Shown in pieces: positions 51,580-64,000 of a stretch of 64,000 nucleotides of DNA. Each line of letters starts with the position of its first letter. Positions within the stretch are counted from its first letter, which is position 1. The position numbers and the translations under genes were made by a program. The notes under the pieces were generated by a model. It saw nothing but the letters and a program-made list of their open reading frames with translations, had not been told where the DNA came from and did no database searches. This DNA comes from JAMXLO01 sp963696645 (GTDB taxonomy: Bacteria; Pseudomonadota; Alphaproteobacteria; Acetobacterales; Acetobacteraceae): positions 62,001-126,000 of the forward strand of contig CAVOKY010000006.1 in assembly GCA_963696645.1 (NCBI GenBank), in the 5' to 3' direction.

Positions 51580-54356
51580 CTACGCCGCCACCTGCGCTGC
51601 CGCCAGACTACGGCGGACCTCCGCCAACATCGCTTCGATCGAACTCTGGGCCGGCTCCTCGACAGCGCTCCCGCCGCGTGGCGCCAAGGGCGCCGGCACG
51701 TCGCCCTCGACCGGCTCACCATGCATCGCCGCCTGCGCGTTCTGAGCCAGTTCCAGGCACTCGCTCAGCGCCGGCATCGCCTCCTCGGCAAAACCGCCCT
51801 GCGCCAACAGCATCGCCATGCGCAGCTTGCGTTCCGCGCGGCCAGCCACTCGGTGCACTGCGCCAGGCGCTGGCGTCGCACTGCCTCGGCGGGATCCGCC
51901 AGCCGCGGCGACCGCACCAACTCAGTCTGGCCTTCGGCTGTCGCATGCAGCAGCCCGGCACCTGTCAGGCGCTCGATCGCCTCGTAGGTCGCGCGATCGA
52001 GCACCTCGATCCGCGGCGCGCCCGTTTCCGCCGAATCCGCCAGCCGCTCGCGCTCGGCACCGACCGCGGCCGCGTCGCCATCCAGCACGACCAGCAGTAC
52101 CTCCTGCCCGTCCGCCGCCTTGCGCGCCTGCAACAGCAACAGCGCGTCGCCATGCCGCGCCAGCAGATCGTCGCGCAGGCTGACGGTCAGGCGGCGGCGT
52201 CGCAACCTCCGGCGCGGCCTCCACCGGCGGGGTCCATCAGCATCGCCATGCGATCGAGGAACGCCGCGCGCCCGGACGGCATCTTCAGCGTGGTCAGGTC
52301 GCCGGTGCCGTCCAGCACGCCATCGGCCAGCGCCTGCTTCTGCGCCAGCAGATGCAGCATGTTGTGCTCGATGCTGTCCTCGGTCACCAGGTTGATCACA
52401 TCCACCGTGCGGAACTGGTTCTTCCGCCACGCCCGCGCGATGCGCTGTTCCAGCTTGGCCGGATTCCACGGCAGGTCGAGATTGATGACCGCACTCGCCG
52501 CCTGCAGATTGAGCCCGACGCTGCCGCTGTCGGTCGACAGGAACAGCCGGCAATCGGGATCCTGCTTGAACCGCGCGATCTCCGCGCGCCGCCGCTCCTG
52601 CGGCACCGAGCCGGTGTGCCAGGCGAACTCGAGCCCCATCTCGGACGCCAGTTCGCGCACCAGCGTCAGCATGCGCTCCCATTCCGAGAATATGATGATC
52701 TTGCGGTCGGGGTCGGCCAGCAGTTCCGCCAGGATCCGCTCCAGTTCCTCCAGCTTCGGGCTGAGCCGGCAGTTGGCGTCGAGGATGTACGGCGTGTCGC
52801 ACAGCATCCGCATGCAGGCGAGGAACAGTTGCAGCCGCTCGAATTCCTTCTGCGTCAGCGGGCGCCGTTTCGCGATCGCCGCGATGCGCGCCGCTTGTCC
52901 CCGGTAATCCTCGTAGCGCGCCCGCTGCTCCTCGGCCATGCCGACCAGATAGTTGGTGACCGTGCGGCCCGGCAGCTCGGTCTCCACGTCGCTCTTGCGC
53001 CGGCGCAGCAGGATCGGCTGCAACTTCCGCATCAGCACATCGAGGTTCTGGTAGCCGGTCGGCCGTCCGCGCTCGTCGAGCTCATAGAAATCGCGATTGA
53101 AGCGGAACAGCGGACCCAGCAGCCCCGGATCGAGGAACTGCACGATGGAATAGATCTCGTCGATGCGGTTCTCGATCGGCGTGCCGGTCAGCACGAACGC
53201 ATACGGCGCCGCCAGCGACTTCACCACGCGCGCGGTCTTGGTGTGCCAGTTCTTGATCCGCTGCGCCTCGTCGAGGATGACGACGTCCGGCTTGACCAGG
53301 CGATTGATCTCACCGGCATCGATCACGACCTGCTCGTAGTTCACCACCGTGAAGAATGCAGGCTGGGCGTATTGGTGCAGGCGGGCGGCCCGGCTGCCAT
53401 TGATCAGCCGCGTCGGAGCTTCGCTGAACCGGGCGATCTGCTCCTGCCATTCACCCTTCAGCGACGCTGGGCACACCACCAGCACGCGCCCGATGCCACG
53501 CAGCCGGCGCAGCAGTTCGCATGCCGCGATGGCCTGGATGGTCTTGCCGAGACCCATGTCGTCGGCCAACAGGGCGCGCTCGCCGAAGGCCAGATGCAGC
53601 ATACCTTCGCGCTGGTACGGCAACAGCTTATGGCGCAGCACGTCGAAGGTCTGCTCGCCCGGCCTCAACATCGGCCAGGAATTGTTCGCGGTTTGCGATG
53701 CGCGCCGCCCGCCGCTTTGCTTCCGCAATCCAGGGCGCCAACTGGTGCGAGACCCTGACGTGCCGTCGCAGGATGGGGTCGCCGGCTTCGATGGTCTGTA
53801 TCACCGTTTCGAGCGCTGCCGGCGTCGCATCCGATAGCGCACCATCGGCAGTCAGGTACGGTGAGAGGGCAGTCCGCACGGCCGCACCCACAGAGGCGTC
53901 TGCCGGCCACATGATCCGCGGCACCGCTTCGCCACTGCGCGCCAGGAACAGTTCCACCCGAGAACTGCCAGCCCGCGTCGCCGCCGCGAACGCCCGCACA
54001 CCGCGCCGGCGCAGTTGGGCCAGCACACCCTCGACATGTTTGCAGGTCCCCAGGCCGTTGACCCGATGATCGGCACAATCACAGGAATTCAGCGGCTTAT
54101 CAAGCGATCGTATCTCCACGTCATAGCTGCCGCCTGAAGCGGACCGCACCCGGAACGTGCCAAAAAATCGATCGGCCTGGTCGATCGGTTCGGCGCCGAC
54201 GACCTCGGTTCGGCCACGCCAGCGCCGCCGCTCGATCTCTTCCTCGTCACTGGAACGCCAGCCCTGCATCGGTGGCGCACGCTCGATCACGCGCCCGGCG
54301 CGGGATCGACGCGGCGGCTTGGTGCTGCGGAGTGTCGCGGCGGCTGGCTGTTCCAA
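51580..54356 (-). pseudogene. SWIM zinc-finger SNF2-family helicase (several frameshifts)
   Basis: This is a SNF2-type ATPase of about 920 residues after correction. The N-terminal SWIM finger is CDCADHRVNGLGTCKHVEG. Walker A is DDMGLGKTIQA, then LDEAQRIKN, LTGTPIENR and the C lobe FLSTDSGSVGLNLQAA and QRIARAWRKNQ. A helical C-terminal domain ends at 51580. Inferred extra bases lie near 53660 (restores EAGEQTFDVLRHKLLPY), 52225 and 52192; a fourth break near 51845 needs one missing base or two extra ones. The start is probably TTG at 54356, with GGAG upstream. Likely acts on DNA, perhaps in repair or restart; not known. Confidence 0.82.
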
Positions 54357-54569
54357 GGGTCACTCCGTCAAATGATGGGAAAGCGGTTGCCGCCCCTGCT
54401 ACACCGCGCACTCCGAGTCGGAGGAGGCGAAGATCCTGGTCCCAGGGCGCTGCCGGGCACTGTTCTTCCTGCCAGCGCCTTGATTGGCGTCCTGTCGTTG
54501 ACCCGGGCGGTCGCGGGTCCTATCTGAACTGATCGCTCCGGCCCGGCGCCGGCCATCCGAGAAGGTCTC
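54357..54569. other. Divergent region between the helicase gene and secA
   Basis: The 213 bases should carry the secA promoter rightward and the helicase promoter leftward. GAGAAGG is the secA ribosome site. Neither promoter could be fixed with confidence. Confidence 0.35.
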
Positions 54570-57326
<2,757 letters not shown>

Positions 57327-57469
57327 GGTACCTGAACAGGCCCTCGTGGGTGGCCGGGCCGGGGCTTGCGAAAGAATTGCTGAATGATCGCCGCCACACG
57401 GCATGGATGGGTTAGCATTTTATTTATTGTGCGTTGGCAATCTGCGTTAACGCGGGCGGAGACCCTTTC

Positions 57470-58732
57470 ATGCGTCTATTCTCAAAGCAGCACACCCTTG
57501 GCTCTGAAGACCAACTTTATCGCGCCGCATTCGAGAAGAATCCGGATGCCATCGTGGTTCTAAAGAACACCACCATCGTCGCCTGCAACGAATCGGCCGT
57601 TCGACAGCATGGCTACAAGAACAAGGCGGACATTCTGGCACTTCAGACGAGTGACTTGGCGCCAGAGTTCCAGCCTAACGGCCAACCATCATCTGACTAT
57701 GCGCGGGAGAACCTGGCAATCGCCGCGAGGGAGGGGTTCGCTCGCGTAGAGTGGTTAATTCGACGGTCAGATGGCTCTACGTGCCCAACGCAGGTGACCC
57801 TGCTTCCAGCGGTGATCAACGGAGAATCTTTGGTCATCAGCTTTCGCCGGGATATCAGCGATCTTGTAGCAGCGCGTGAGGAAAAGAAGAGCACGATGGC
57901 CCGGCTTGCCAACGATTTCGAGGCGAAGGTCGGCGCAATCGTCAATGTCGTCTCATCGGCCGCCACAGAAATGGAGGCAACGGCTTCGTCGTTGAACGCC
58001 ACCGCCGAACAGACCTCCCGGCAGGTAACGGCAGTTGCTGCTGCGTCCGAACAGGCTTCGGCAAACGTTCAGTCAGTCGCTGGTGCAACGGAGGAACTGT
58101 CGAGTTCCGTCGCTGAGATCAGCCGGCAGGTTGCAACGTCGGCCGCAGTCGCAGCCAAGGCGGTGAACGAGTCAGAGCGTACCAACGTCCTGGTCAACGG
58201 ATTGGCTGAAGCGGCGCAGAAGATCAATGCGGTAACGGGCATGATTCACGAGATCGCGAGCCAGACCAATCTGCTTGCCCTCAATGCCACGATAGAGGCG
58301 GCTCGCGCTGGCGATGCAGGCAAGGGGTTTGCAGTAGTTGCATCCGAGGTGAAAAGTCTGGCCAACCAGACGGCCAAGGCCACCGAAGAGATCAGCGCGC
58401 ACATCGCTGCCATGCAAAATGTCACCCGTGATACTGTAGCGGCCATCCAGTCGATCGGGTCAACCATCGGCCAAATCAACGAGATCACCACAACGATCGC
58501 TTCCGCTGTCGAAGAACAAGGCGCGGCAACGCAAGAAATCGCCCGCAACGTCCAGCAAGCAGCCACCGGCACGACAGAGGTCTCGGGGAATATTGCTGGC
58601 GTGATGCAGACTGTCAGTGCGACTGGATCGGCTGCGGGCGAGCTGCTGGGCGCCGCGGGGGAACTGGCAAAGCAGGCGGAGACGCTAAACGGCCATGTGG
58701 CTGCTTTCGTGGATGAAGTCAGGGCGGCATAA
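57470..58732 (+). CDS. Soluble PAS-domain methyl-accepting chemotaxis protein
   Basis: This 420-residue chemoreceptor lacks membrane segments. A PAS domain (about residues 15-130, YRAAFEKNPDAIVVLKN... EWLIRRSDG) is followed by a signalling coiled coil with the hairpin tip INAVTGMIHEIASQTNLLALNATIEAARAG in family form. The PAS may hold haem or flavin and sense redox or oxygen; the ligand is not visible. No HAMP domain. ATG at 57470. No other che gene is nearby, so it signals to a pathway encoded elsewhere. Confidence 0.92.
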   Translation: MRLFSKQHTLGSEDQLYRAAFEKNPDAIVVLKNTTIVACNESAVRQHGYKNKADILALQTSDLAPEFQPNGQPSSDYARENLAIAAREGFARVEWLIRRSDGSTCPTQVTLLPAVINGESLVISFRRDISDLVAAREEKKSTMARLANDFEAKVGAIVNVVSSAATEMEATASSLNATAEQTSRQVTAVAAASEQASANVQSVAGATEELSSSVAEISRQVATSAAVAAKAVNESERTNVLVNGLAEAAQKINAVTGMIHEIASQTNLLALNATIEAARAGDAGKGFAVVASEVKSLANQTAKATEEISAHIAAMQNVTRDTVAAIQSIGSTIGQINEITTTIASAVEEQGAATQEIARNVQQAATGTTEVSGNIAGVMQTVSATGSAAGELLGAAGELAKQAETLNGHVAAFVDEVRAA

Positions 58733-58834
58733 AGTGCTGTTTGTCACCCGAACGATCGCCACTCCGGGCTTGGCCTTGGCGGCTACCAAAGTCCGTCAAT
58801 ATCACGCGTCTTTCGCCTGGGTCCATAAGCGGCA

Positions 58835-59140
58835 TCACTTGCGGCTGATCGGCAACGCTGTGGTTTTCGGCAATTGAGAACCTCGAGCGGCCACAGCGAA
58901 GGCGCGGTGGCGCCATCCTGCATGACCTGATCGAGCACCGCCGTTGTCGCTGACGAGGACCGGCCTCGAGCAGCCGATCCGCGATACAACGGGCCTCTGC
59001 CGGTCATGGTCCGCCCGGGTGGGCACAGGCTTCGCGACCGGCTTGCCGTGCCGTGCAATGACCACCTCCTCGCCGGCTTCCACCAGGTCCAGCATTTGGC
59101 GCTGCCGGGTCTTGGCCTCAAATGCGCAAATCTGCTTCAT
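58835..59140 (-). pseudogene. Degenerate toxin-antitoxin pair (Phd/VapB-type antitoxin with VapC remnant)
   Basis: The first 40 codons read as a Phd/YefM-like antitoxin: MKQICAFEAKTRQRQMLDLV followed by EAGEEVVIARHGKPVAKPVP. The frame then runs into unrelated residues. Around 58941-58876 another minus-strand frame carries VLDQVMQDGATAPSLWPLEV, part of a PIN-domain VapC toxin, but its start with the first catalytic Asp and its C-terminal half are missing. The pair is thus a decayed vapBC-type module. Some of the decay could be sequence error, but the toxin is clearly truncated. Confidence 0.65.
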
Positions 59141-59258
59141 GCGCCGGTCTAATCGGTCCAGTCCACGAGACGAGCCCAGCCTGACCCAGGGTCCCACACA
59201 GGGCCTCGCCGCCACTCTACGCCAACGCACCAAGCCCCCCAACCAGGTGCATCCAGAC

Positions 59259-60404
59259 ATGCCGACGCACGGCGAAACCGCTGCAACACCCCTGCCCTCC
59301 CTGCTCGCCATCAGCACGCTGCCGCCCTGGCCGGCGCTGAACGGCTACTCGCTCCGCGTCTCGCACCTGCTTGAACAGCTCGCCCCACGCTGGTCGATCA
59401 CCCTGATCGCGCCGCCGTCCGATAGGGTCCCTCCCACCATTGCCCGCCACATCCCGCTCGACCTGCCGTCCAACGGCGTCACCTACCCATGGCGCTTCGA
59501 CCAGACCAGCCTGCGCGCCACCGTGGATCGGGCACTGCGCGAAAACCTTCCAGACCGTGCCCTACTCTGGGCCGGCGCCGAGGCGCTGTGGTTCGACCGC
59601 CCCGACCTGCCGCGCGCCGTCGCAGACGTGATCGACTGCAATCCGCTGGAATTCTGGCGCGGCTTCCTGTCCTACCGCGACCTGCGCCAGCGCTACCGTG
59701 CCCTGCGCGAGCTTGCCGTCGCGACGCGCTACGCGCGCCGTACCGTCCGCACGTACGCCGCGACCGTGTGCGTCGGCGAGGCAGACGCGCGCTGGCTGCG
59801 CCGGATCGGCGGCCGCGACACCGTCCACGTCGTGCCGAATGGCGTGGAAGCGCCGCCTGCCGAGACCCTCGCCGCCGAAGCCCCCGTGCCGACCCTCAGC
59901 TTCACCGGCGCACTGGACTACCAGCCAAACATCGAGGCGGTTCGCTTCTCCGTTGGCGTGATCTGGCCGCACATCCTCGCCGCCGCGCCAACCGCGCGCT
60001 TCGTCATCGCCGGCCGCAACCCGAGCGCCGAAATCCGCGCCCTCGCCACGCAGCCCGGCATCGAAATTGCGGCGAATGTCCCTGACATGGCCGCGGTAAT
60101 CAGCCGGTCGTGGGTATCGATCGCGCCGATGCGTTCGGGTGTCGGCGTCAAGAACAAGGTGCTGGAGGCGTGGGCCTGCGCGCGCCCGGTGGTGCTGACA
60201 ACGCTGGCGACCAACGGCCTGATCGTGCCGCCCGACCATGCGCCACTGGTGTGTGACAACGCCGATGCGCTGGCCGCCGCCGTCGTCCGGCTGTTCAACG
60301 ACATAGACGACCGCCGTCGCCTCGGCCGGTCAGCACGCGAGACGGTGCAGCGTCACTTCACCTGGGCCAGGGCCGCGGCACAACTGGATGCGCTGCTGCG
60401 ATGA
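59259..60404 (+). CDS. Glycosyltransferase, GT4 family (sugar transferase of the TIGR03087/Stp1 kind)
   Basis: This 381-residue GT-B enzyme opens with LLAISTLPPWPALNGYSLRVSHLLEQLA, then has DVIDCNPLEFWRGF, VVPNGVEAPP, LSFTGALDYQPNIEAVRFS and the donor-site block APMRSGVGVKNKVLEAWACARPVV. It resembles PEP-CTERM/exosortase-linked and other exopolysaccharide glycosyltransferases. ATG at 59259; the frame upstream is antisense to the toxin-antitoxin remnant. No partner genes adjoin it. Confidence 0.85.
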   Translation: MPTHGETAATPLPSLLAISTLPPWPALNGYSLRVSHLLEQLAPRWSITLIAPPSDRVPPTIARHIPLDLPSNGVTYPWRFDQTSLRATVDRALRENLPDRALLWAGAEALWFDRPDLPRAVADVIDCNPLEFWRGFLSYRDLRQRYRALRELAVATRYARRTVRTYAATVCVGEADARWLRRIGGRDTVHVVPNGVEAPPAETLAAEAPVPTLSFTGALDYQPNIEAVRFSVGVIWPHILAAAPTARFVIAGRNPSAEIRALATQPGIEIAANVPDMAAVISRSWVSIAPMRSGVGVKNKVLEAWACARPVVLTTLATNGLIVPPDHAPLVCDNADALAAAVVRLFNDIDDRRRLGRSARETVQRHFTWARAAAQLDALLR

Positions 60405-60413
60405 AGGCCGCCT

Positions 60414-60996
60414 TCAGTGCGCCAGCTTTTCAAGTGCGGCGAAGTCGATCGCGCCGATAAAGCTCCGTAGCGTCGGATCCGGCGTGTCCTTGCCGCCCTC
60501 CACCTTGACGATCATCTTGTCGGCGACCAGCGTCATGTAGGTGTTGTCGTTGTCGGTGTACGACATGCGCCGTCCGTCGATCACCACCGTCGTCATGCCG
60601 CCGGCCGCGGCGAACGCACTGCTGAGCAGGGCCGCCATGCCCTGCAGCATCGGCGAGTCAGCCATTATCGACACTTCCACTCGCTGGCCGACGTCATGGT
60701 AGACGCGGCTGGCGGTGATGCCGCCGCCGAGCATCGCCGCGCTCACCGCGCTGGTTTCGGCATCGTCGGCCGTCCAGCCCTGCGGCGTTGGCGGCAGCAG
60801 GTTGTTTCAGCGCATCGGCACGCGCCTGGCGCAACAGGTTCCCCGCCGCGTCGAGTGCGGCGATGGCGGTCGTCGTGTCATGGTTCTGATACGCCTTCAG
60901 CGCCTGGACGATCTGGTCCGTCACGTCATCGGCGCGCGCGAGAGGCGCTGCTGCGGTGACCAGGAGCAGGGTCGCTATTCCATGGCGCAGCCGCAT
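60414..60996 (-). pseudogene. Exported protein of unknown function (one extra base)
   Basis: This protein is about 193 residues after correction, with a signal peptide (about 1-22, PLARADD), VTDQIVQALKAYQNHDTTTAIAALDAA, then PPTPQGWTADDAETSAVSAAM and VSIMADSPMLQGMAALLSSAF, ending DFAALEKLAH. An extra A/T in the triplet at 60805-60807 splits it; removal restores ADALNNLLPPTPQGW. From memory it resembles unnamed exported proteins of many proteobacteria. GAGGAAA precedes the ATG at 60996. Confidence 0.75.
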
Positions 60997-61170
60997 TGGG
61001 GTTTCCTCGCACATGGCATTGCGCCTATGGCATAGCCGAGCGGCCGCGCAGCACAAGCGTGGCGCGGATGCTGCTGCCGTCTCGTCAGGTCCTGACGCCG
61101 ATGACGCAGCGTGACGGGCTGCTCGGACGCCGAGCGCCCGAATCGCCCGCTGCAGCAGGCACCCGCCGGC

Positions 61171-61521
61171 TCACCCGCACGCGTTGCCATGCAGGGTGAA
61201 CGTCTTCACCGTCCCACCGACCACCTGAAACGTCGTCTCGCAACGCAGATCGACGACCTGCGGCGGGAAGCCGGCACCATACCACCCTGGGAAGAACGGG
61301 CTGTACGTCGGAATGCCGGGGATGACGTCCACGCGATGCTCGACATAGGCCAGGTACCTTACGCCGTCGGTTTCGTAGGTCCTGGCTGGAACTCCCATCT
61401 GCTGAACCAGCACGGAATCAGGCTGACCGATGAACTGGTTCAGCCGTGCCTCACGCGCAGCCAACTGGTTGACACAGCCGACCAGCAGACCAGCCAACAA
61501 CAGCACAACGGCGCGTCGCAT
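61171..61521 (-). CDS. Lipoprotein, unknown function
   Basis: This 116-residue protein has a lipobox signal (MRRAVVLLLAGLLVGC, lipidation at Cys16). The mature part has LNQFIGQPDSVLVQQMGVPARTYE, a BamE/SmpA-like opening, then YLAYVEHRVDVIPG and a C-terminal pair of cysteines (LRCETTF... NACG). Likely attached to the outer or inner membrane from the periplasmic side. Specific role unknown. It lies 27 bases downstream of epmA on the same strand and may be cotranscribed. Confidence 0.82.
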   Translation of the reverse strand: MRRAVVLLLAGLLVGCVNQLAAREARLNQFIGQPDSVLVQQMGVPARTYETDGVRYLAYVEHRVDVIPGIPTYSPFFPGWYGAGFPPQVVDLRCETTFQVVGGTVKTFTLHGNACG

Positions 61522-61548
61522 CAGCGTACTCCCGTGCGGTGGCCGCGC

Positions 61549-62589
61549 TTATCTGGTGTCATTCTGACCGTTGACCACTGACGGCTGACCGATGGAAGGC
61601 AGCCATAGCACCTGATCGATGTGGTCGGCACCAGCGGCGATCATCGCCAACCGGTCGAAGCCGAGAGCAATGCCGCCCGATGGCGGCATGCCGAAGGCCA
61701 GTGCAGCAAGGAAGTCTTCGTCGAGCGGCCAGTCAGGACCACCGGACAACGCGTGGCGCCAAACTCGGTCAGCCTCGAAACGCGCACGCTGTTCCGCCGC
61801 ATCGGTCAGCTCGACAAAGGCGTTGGCCAACTCGATGCCGCAGACGAACAGCTCGAACCGTTCCGCCACGCGCGGGTCGGCTGGATCGCGGCGCGCCAGG
61901 GCGGCCTGGGCCGCAGGCCAATGCGTGAGAAAGCTCGGATATGTCCGCCCAATGCGAGGCTCGATGCGCTCCAACAACAGGCGGAAGAACAGGTCTTCCC
62001 ATGTTTCGCCATCACGCAGCCGTGTCCCGGCGGCGGCGGCCAGCGACGATGCGTCACCGGCGGTGGCCAGCACATCGGCGCCGACGCAACGCGTGAAGGC
62101 TTCGGCCACAGTGATCCGTTCGATGCGTGCTAGATCGGTGGCGATGCCGCGGCATGCCACGACCGGCGGCAGGACTGCGCGCAGATACGCGACGGTCTCA
62201 TCGATCAGTGAAGTCATGTCGGCACCCGGTCGGTACCATTCCAGCATGGTGAACTCCGGCGCATGCAGGTCGCTGCCCTCGCCATTCCGCCACACCCGGG
62301 CCAACTGGAAAATCGGACCGGCGCCAGCGACCAGCAGCTTTTTCATGGCGAACTCGGGACTGGTGTGGAGCCAGAGCGGTTCACTGCTTCCGTCGGTCCG
62401 CTCGCGCACGGTACGGAAGGTGCGCAGATGGACTTCCTCGCCGGGCGCTGCCACCGCACAGGGCGTTTCAACTTCTGTATAGCCACGTGCGGTGAAGAAG
62501 GCGCGGGTCGCCTGGGTCAGCAGCACCCGACGCCGCAGGAACGGCAGACGGTCGGCCAGACTACCCGGATGCCAGCTAGGGCGAGCCAT
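61549..62589 (-). CDS. epmA: Elongation factor P (R)-beta-lysine ligase EpmA
   Basis: This 346-residue protein is a lysyl-tRNA synthetase-like catalytic core without the anticodon-binding domain (also PoxA/GenX). It attaches (R)-beta-lysine to EF-P so ribosomes can pass polyproline stretches. Class II motifs: motif 2 FQLARVWRNGEGSDLHAPEFTMLEWYRP in family form, and motif 3 SGGIALGFDRLAMI. HTSPEFAMKKLL is typical. ATG at 62589 gives the family length; residues upstream are unrelated. epmB lies divergently 319 bases away, supporting the role. Confidence 0.93.
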   Translation of the reverse strand: MARPSWHPGSLADRLPFLRRRVLLTQATRAFFTARGYTEVETPCAVAAPGEEVHLRTFRTVRERTDGSSEPLWLHTSPEFAMKKLLVAGAGPIFQLARVWRNGEGSDLHAPEFTMLEWYRPGADMTSLIDETVAYLRAVLPPVVACRGIATDLARIERITVAEAFTRCVGADVLATAGDASSLAAAAGTRLRDGETWEDLFFRLLLERIEPRIGRTYPSFLTHWPAAQAALARRDPADPRVAERFELFVCGIELANAFVELTDAAEQRARFEADRVWRHALSGGPDWPLDEDFLAALAFGMPPSGGIALGFDRLAMIAAGADHIDQVLWLPSIGQPSVVNGQNDTR

Positions 62590-62702
62590 GGCGCGAACGT
62601 GACTGTTCGGTAGGGCCTCGCCGCGGCATGGCCACATTCGAACCATGTTGAGACCGCGGTTGGCGCCAACCTGGGCACCTGTAACCCTCGAAGGGGGATG
62701 AC

Positions 62703-62873
62703 ATGGGCCTGTTACTTCTCATTCTCGTTATCTTTCTCCTGTTCGGCGGCGGCGGTTACTACGGCTACCGCTCCGGCTATTACGGCGGCGGCTATTATGG
62801 CGGCGGGCTGGGCCTGATCGTGCTGATCCTGGTCCTGTTCCTGCTGCTCGGCGGATTCCACACCTACTACTAG
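62703..62873 (+). CDS. Small Gly/Tyr-rich two-helix membrane protein
   Basis: This 56-residue protein is built of two hydrophobic helices (LLLLILVIFLLFGGGG and GLGLIVLILVLFLLLGG) joined by a YYGYRSGYYGGGYYGGG loop, ending FHTYY. The layout resembles the DUF3309-type small proteins of alphaproteobacteria. AAGGGGG before the ATG at 62703 supports translation. It lies 34 bases before epmB. Function unknown. Confidence 0.6.
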   Translation: MGLLLLILVIFLLFGGGGYYGYRSGYYGGGYYGGGLGLIVLILVLFLLLGGFHTYY

Positions 62874-62907
62874 CTGAACATGGCGGCAGGGGTTATCTCC
62901 TGCCGCC

Positions 62908-63958
62908 ATGACTGCCTTCTCCAGGGCCGATCGACAGGCGCTGCGCGATACCGATGCGCTGATTACCGCGGGTCTGGTCGCGCCAAACGCACGCTGTAAG
63001 GTGGCCGCGGTGGAACGGCGCTATGCCGTCGCGATCTCTCCGGCGATGCGCGCGCTGATCGAGCGGCCTGACGATCCGATCGGCCGGCAGTTCGTTCCCG
63101 ATGCCCGCGAACTTATCACCGCACCGCACGAAGCCGCCGATCCGATCGCCGATGACGCGCTGTCGCCGATCAAGGGTGTGGTGCATCGCTACCCCGACCG
63201 CGCGTTGCTCAAGCCGCTGCTGATCTGCCCGGTATACTGTCGCTTCTGTTTCCGCCGCGAGCATGTCGGTCCGGACGGCGGTCTGCTGACCGAGGCCGAA
63301 CTGCAAGCGGCATACGCCTGGTTCGCCGATCGCCCGGCGATCCGCGAAGTCATCCTCACCGGTGGCGATCCGCTGATGCTCTCGCCGCGCCGACTTGCGG
63401 CCATCGTGGGCGCAATTTCAGCGATCCCGCACATCGAACTCCTGCGCATCCACACGCGGGTACCGACCGCCGATCCGTCGATGATCACGGATGCCTTGGC
63501 TACCGCGCTTGCCACCGACAAGGCGATGTGGCTGGTGCTGCACGCCAACCACGCGCGCGAATTCACCGCCGAGGCGCGCGCCGCGATCCGCCGCATCCAG
63601 GCTCAGGCGATTCCGGTACTTGGCCAGTCGGTGCTGCTGCGTGGCGTCAACGACAGCGCCGAGGCGCTGGAAGCATTGTTCCGCGCCATGTTGGCGGAGC
63701 GGGTGAAGCCCTATTACCTGCACCAGCTCGACGCCGCGCCTGGCACGGCGCGCTTCCATGTGCCGATCGAGGAAGGACGCCGATTGCTGGCAGAACTCCG
63801 TGGCCGCGTCACTGGCCTGGCGTGGCCGACCTATGTGCTGGATATCCCAGGCGGCCATGGCAAGGTGCCGATCGGCCCCGACTTACCTGGAGCCGGACGA
63901 CCAGGTGCGCGATTACGGAGGAATCCTACGCCCGACTGTCGGCCCGAGCATCACCTGA
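62908..63958 (+). CDS. epmB: EF-P beta-lysylation protein EpmB (lysine 2,3-aminomutase-like; frameshift near the end)
   Basis: This radical-SAM/PLP aminomutase converts lysine to (R)-beta-lysine for EpmA. The cluster motif CPVYCRFC has Cys107, 111 and 114; LTGGDPLML and HTRVPTADPSMI follow; VLRGVND-type segment LLRGVNDSAE and PYYLHQLDAAPGTARFHV lead to the PLP region. An extra T near 63883 changes the last part: corrected, it reads IGPDYLEPDDQVRDYGGI and stops at 63958 (about 349 residues); uncorrected, it runs to 63978 with unrelated residues. It pairs with epmA. Confidence 0.92.
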
Positions 63959-64000
63959 TCGCGGTGCCGCTAAGGTGACGTCGAAGCAGCCCCATCCTCG

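Overview
The window looks like chromosome of a GC-rich alphaproteobacterium, most likely an Acetobacteraceae member. This is an inference from protein style, the argJ-ppiC-secA neighbourhood, PQQ/XoxF methanol oxidation and a palindromic intergenic repeat; no rRNA is present to confirm it. One tRNA (His) is seen. No CRISPR array, phage or intact insertion sequence was recognised.

Layout. 1-8.6 kb: left-edge GH15 hydrolase, DEAD-box helicase with glutaryl-CoA dehydrogenase, an RNA methyltransferase, remnants of an AraC regulator and an SDR, a TPR-sulfotransferase, and a PEP-CTERM protein behind a near-consensus sigma-54 promoter. 8.9-27 kb: a methanol/formaldehyde island. It holds xoxF, xoxG and xoxJ, a Cys-Cys-Trp partner protein, glutathione-dependent formaldehyde oxidation (gfa, frmA), a PQQ-associated ABC system with beta-propeller, a zinc hydrolase, a SoxYZ-like carrier, complete pqqA/D/E and pqqB/C, and several small secreted proteins of unknown role. 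XoxF would oxidise methanol in the periplasm with PQQ and a lanthanide and pass electrons to XoxG. Formaldehyde would then be trapped as S-hydroxymethylglutathione and oxidised by FrmA.

27-34.6 kb: tRNA-His, an aminotransferase, and a nitrogen block (glnB-glnA, glnK-amtB, porin) with sigma-54-like promoters before both PII genes. 34.6-43 kb: a minus-strand catabolic operon (enoyl-CoA hydratase, ThDP enzyme, 3-hydroxyacyl-CoA dehydrogenase, SDR) divergent from a TRAP transporter and a ketopantoate-reductase-like gene. 43-49 kb: GH63 glucosidase, TauE/SafE permease, glycosyltransferase and small unknown genes. 49-57.3 kb: argJ, ppiC, a SWIM/SNF2 helicase and secA. 57.4-64 kb: chemoreceptor, decayed toxin-antitoxin pair, glycosyltransferase, lipoprotein, and the EF-P modification genes epmA and epmB.

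A dominant technical feature is that many genes, mainly between 30.5 and 54 kb, are broken by single extra bases while the protein sequence on both sides stays perfectly conserved. This points to insertion errors in the assembly rather than real gene decay. Such genes are listed as pseudogenes with the inferred extra base, but most are probably intact in the organism.
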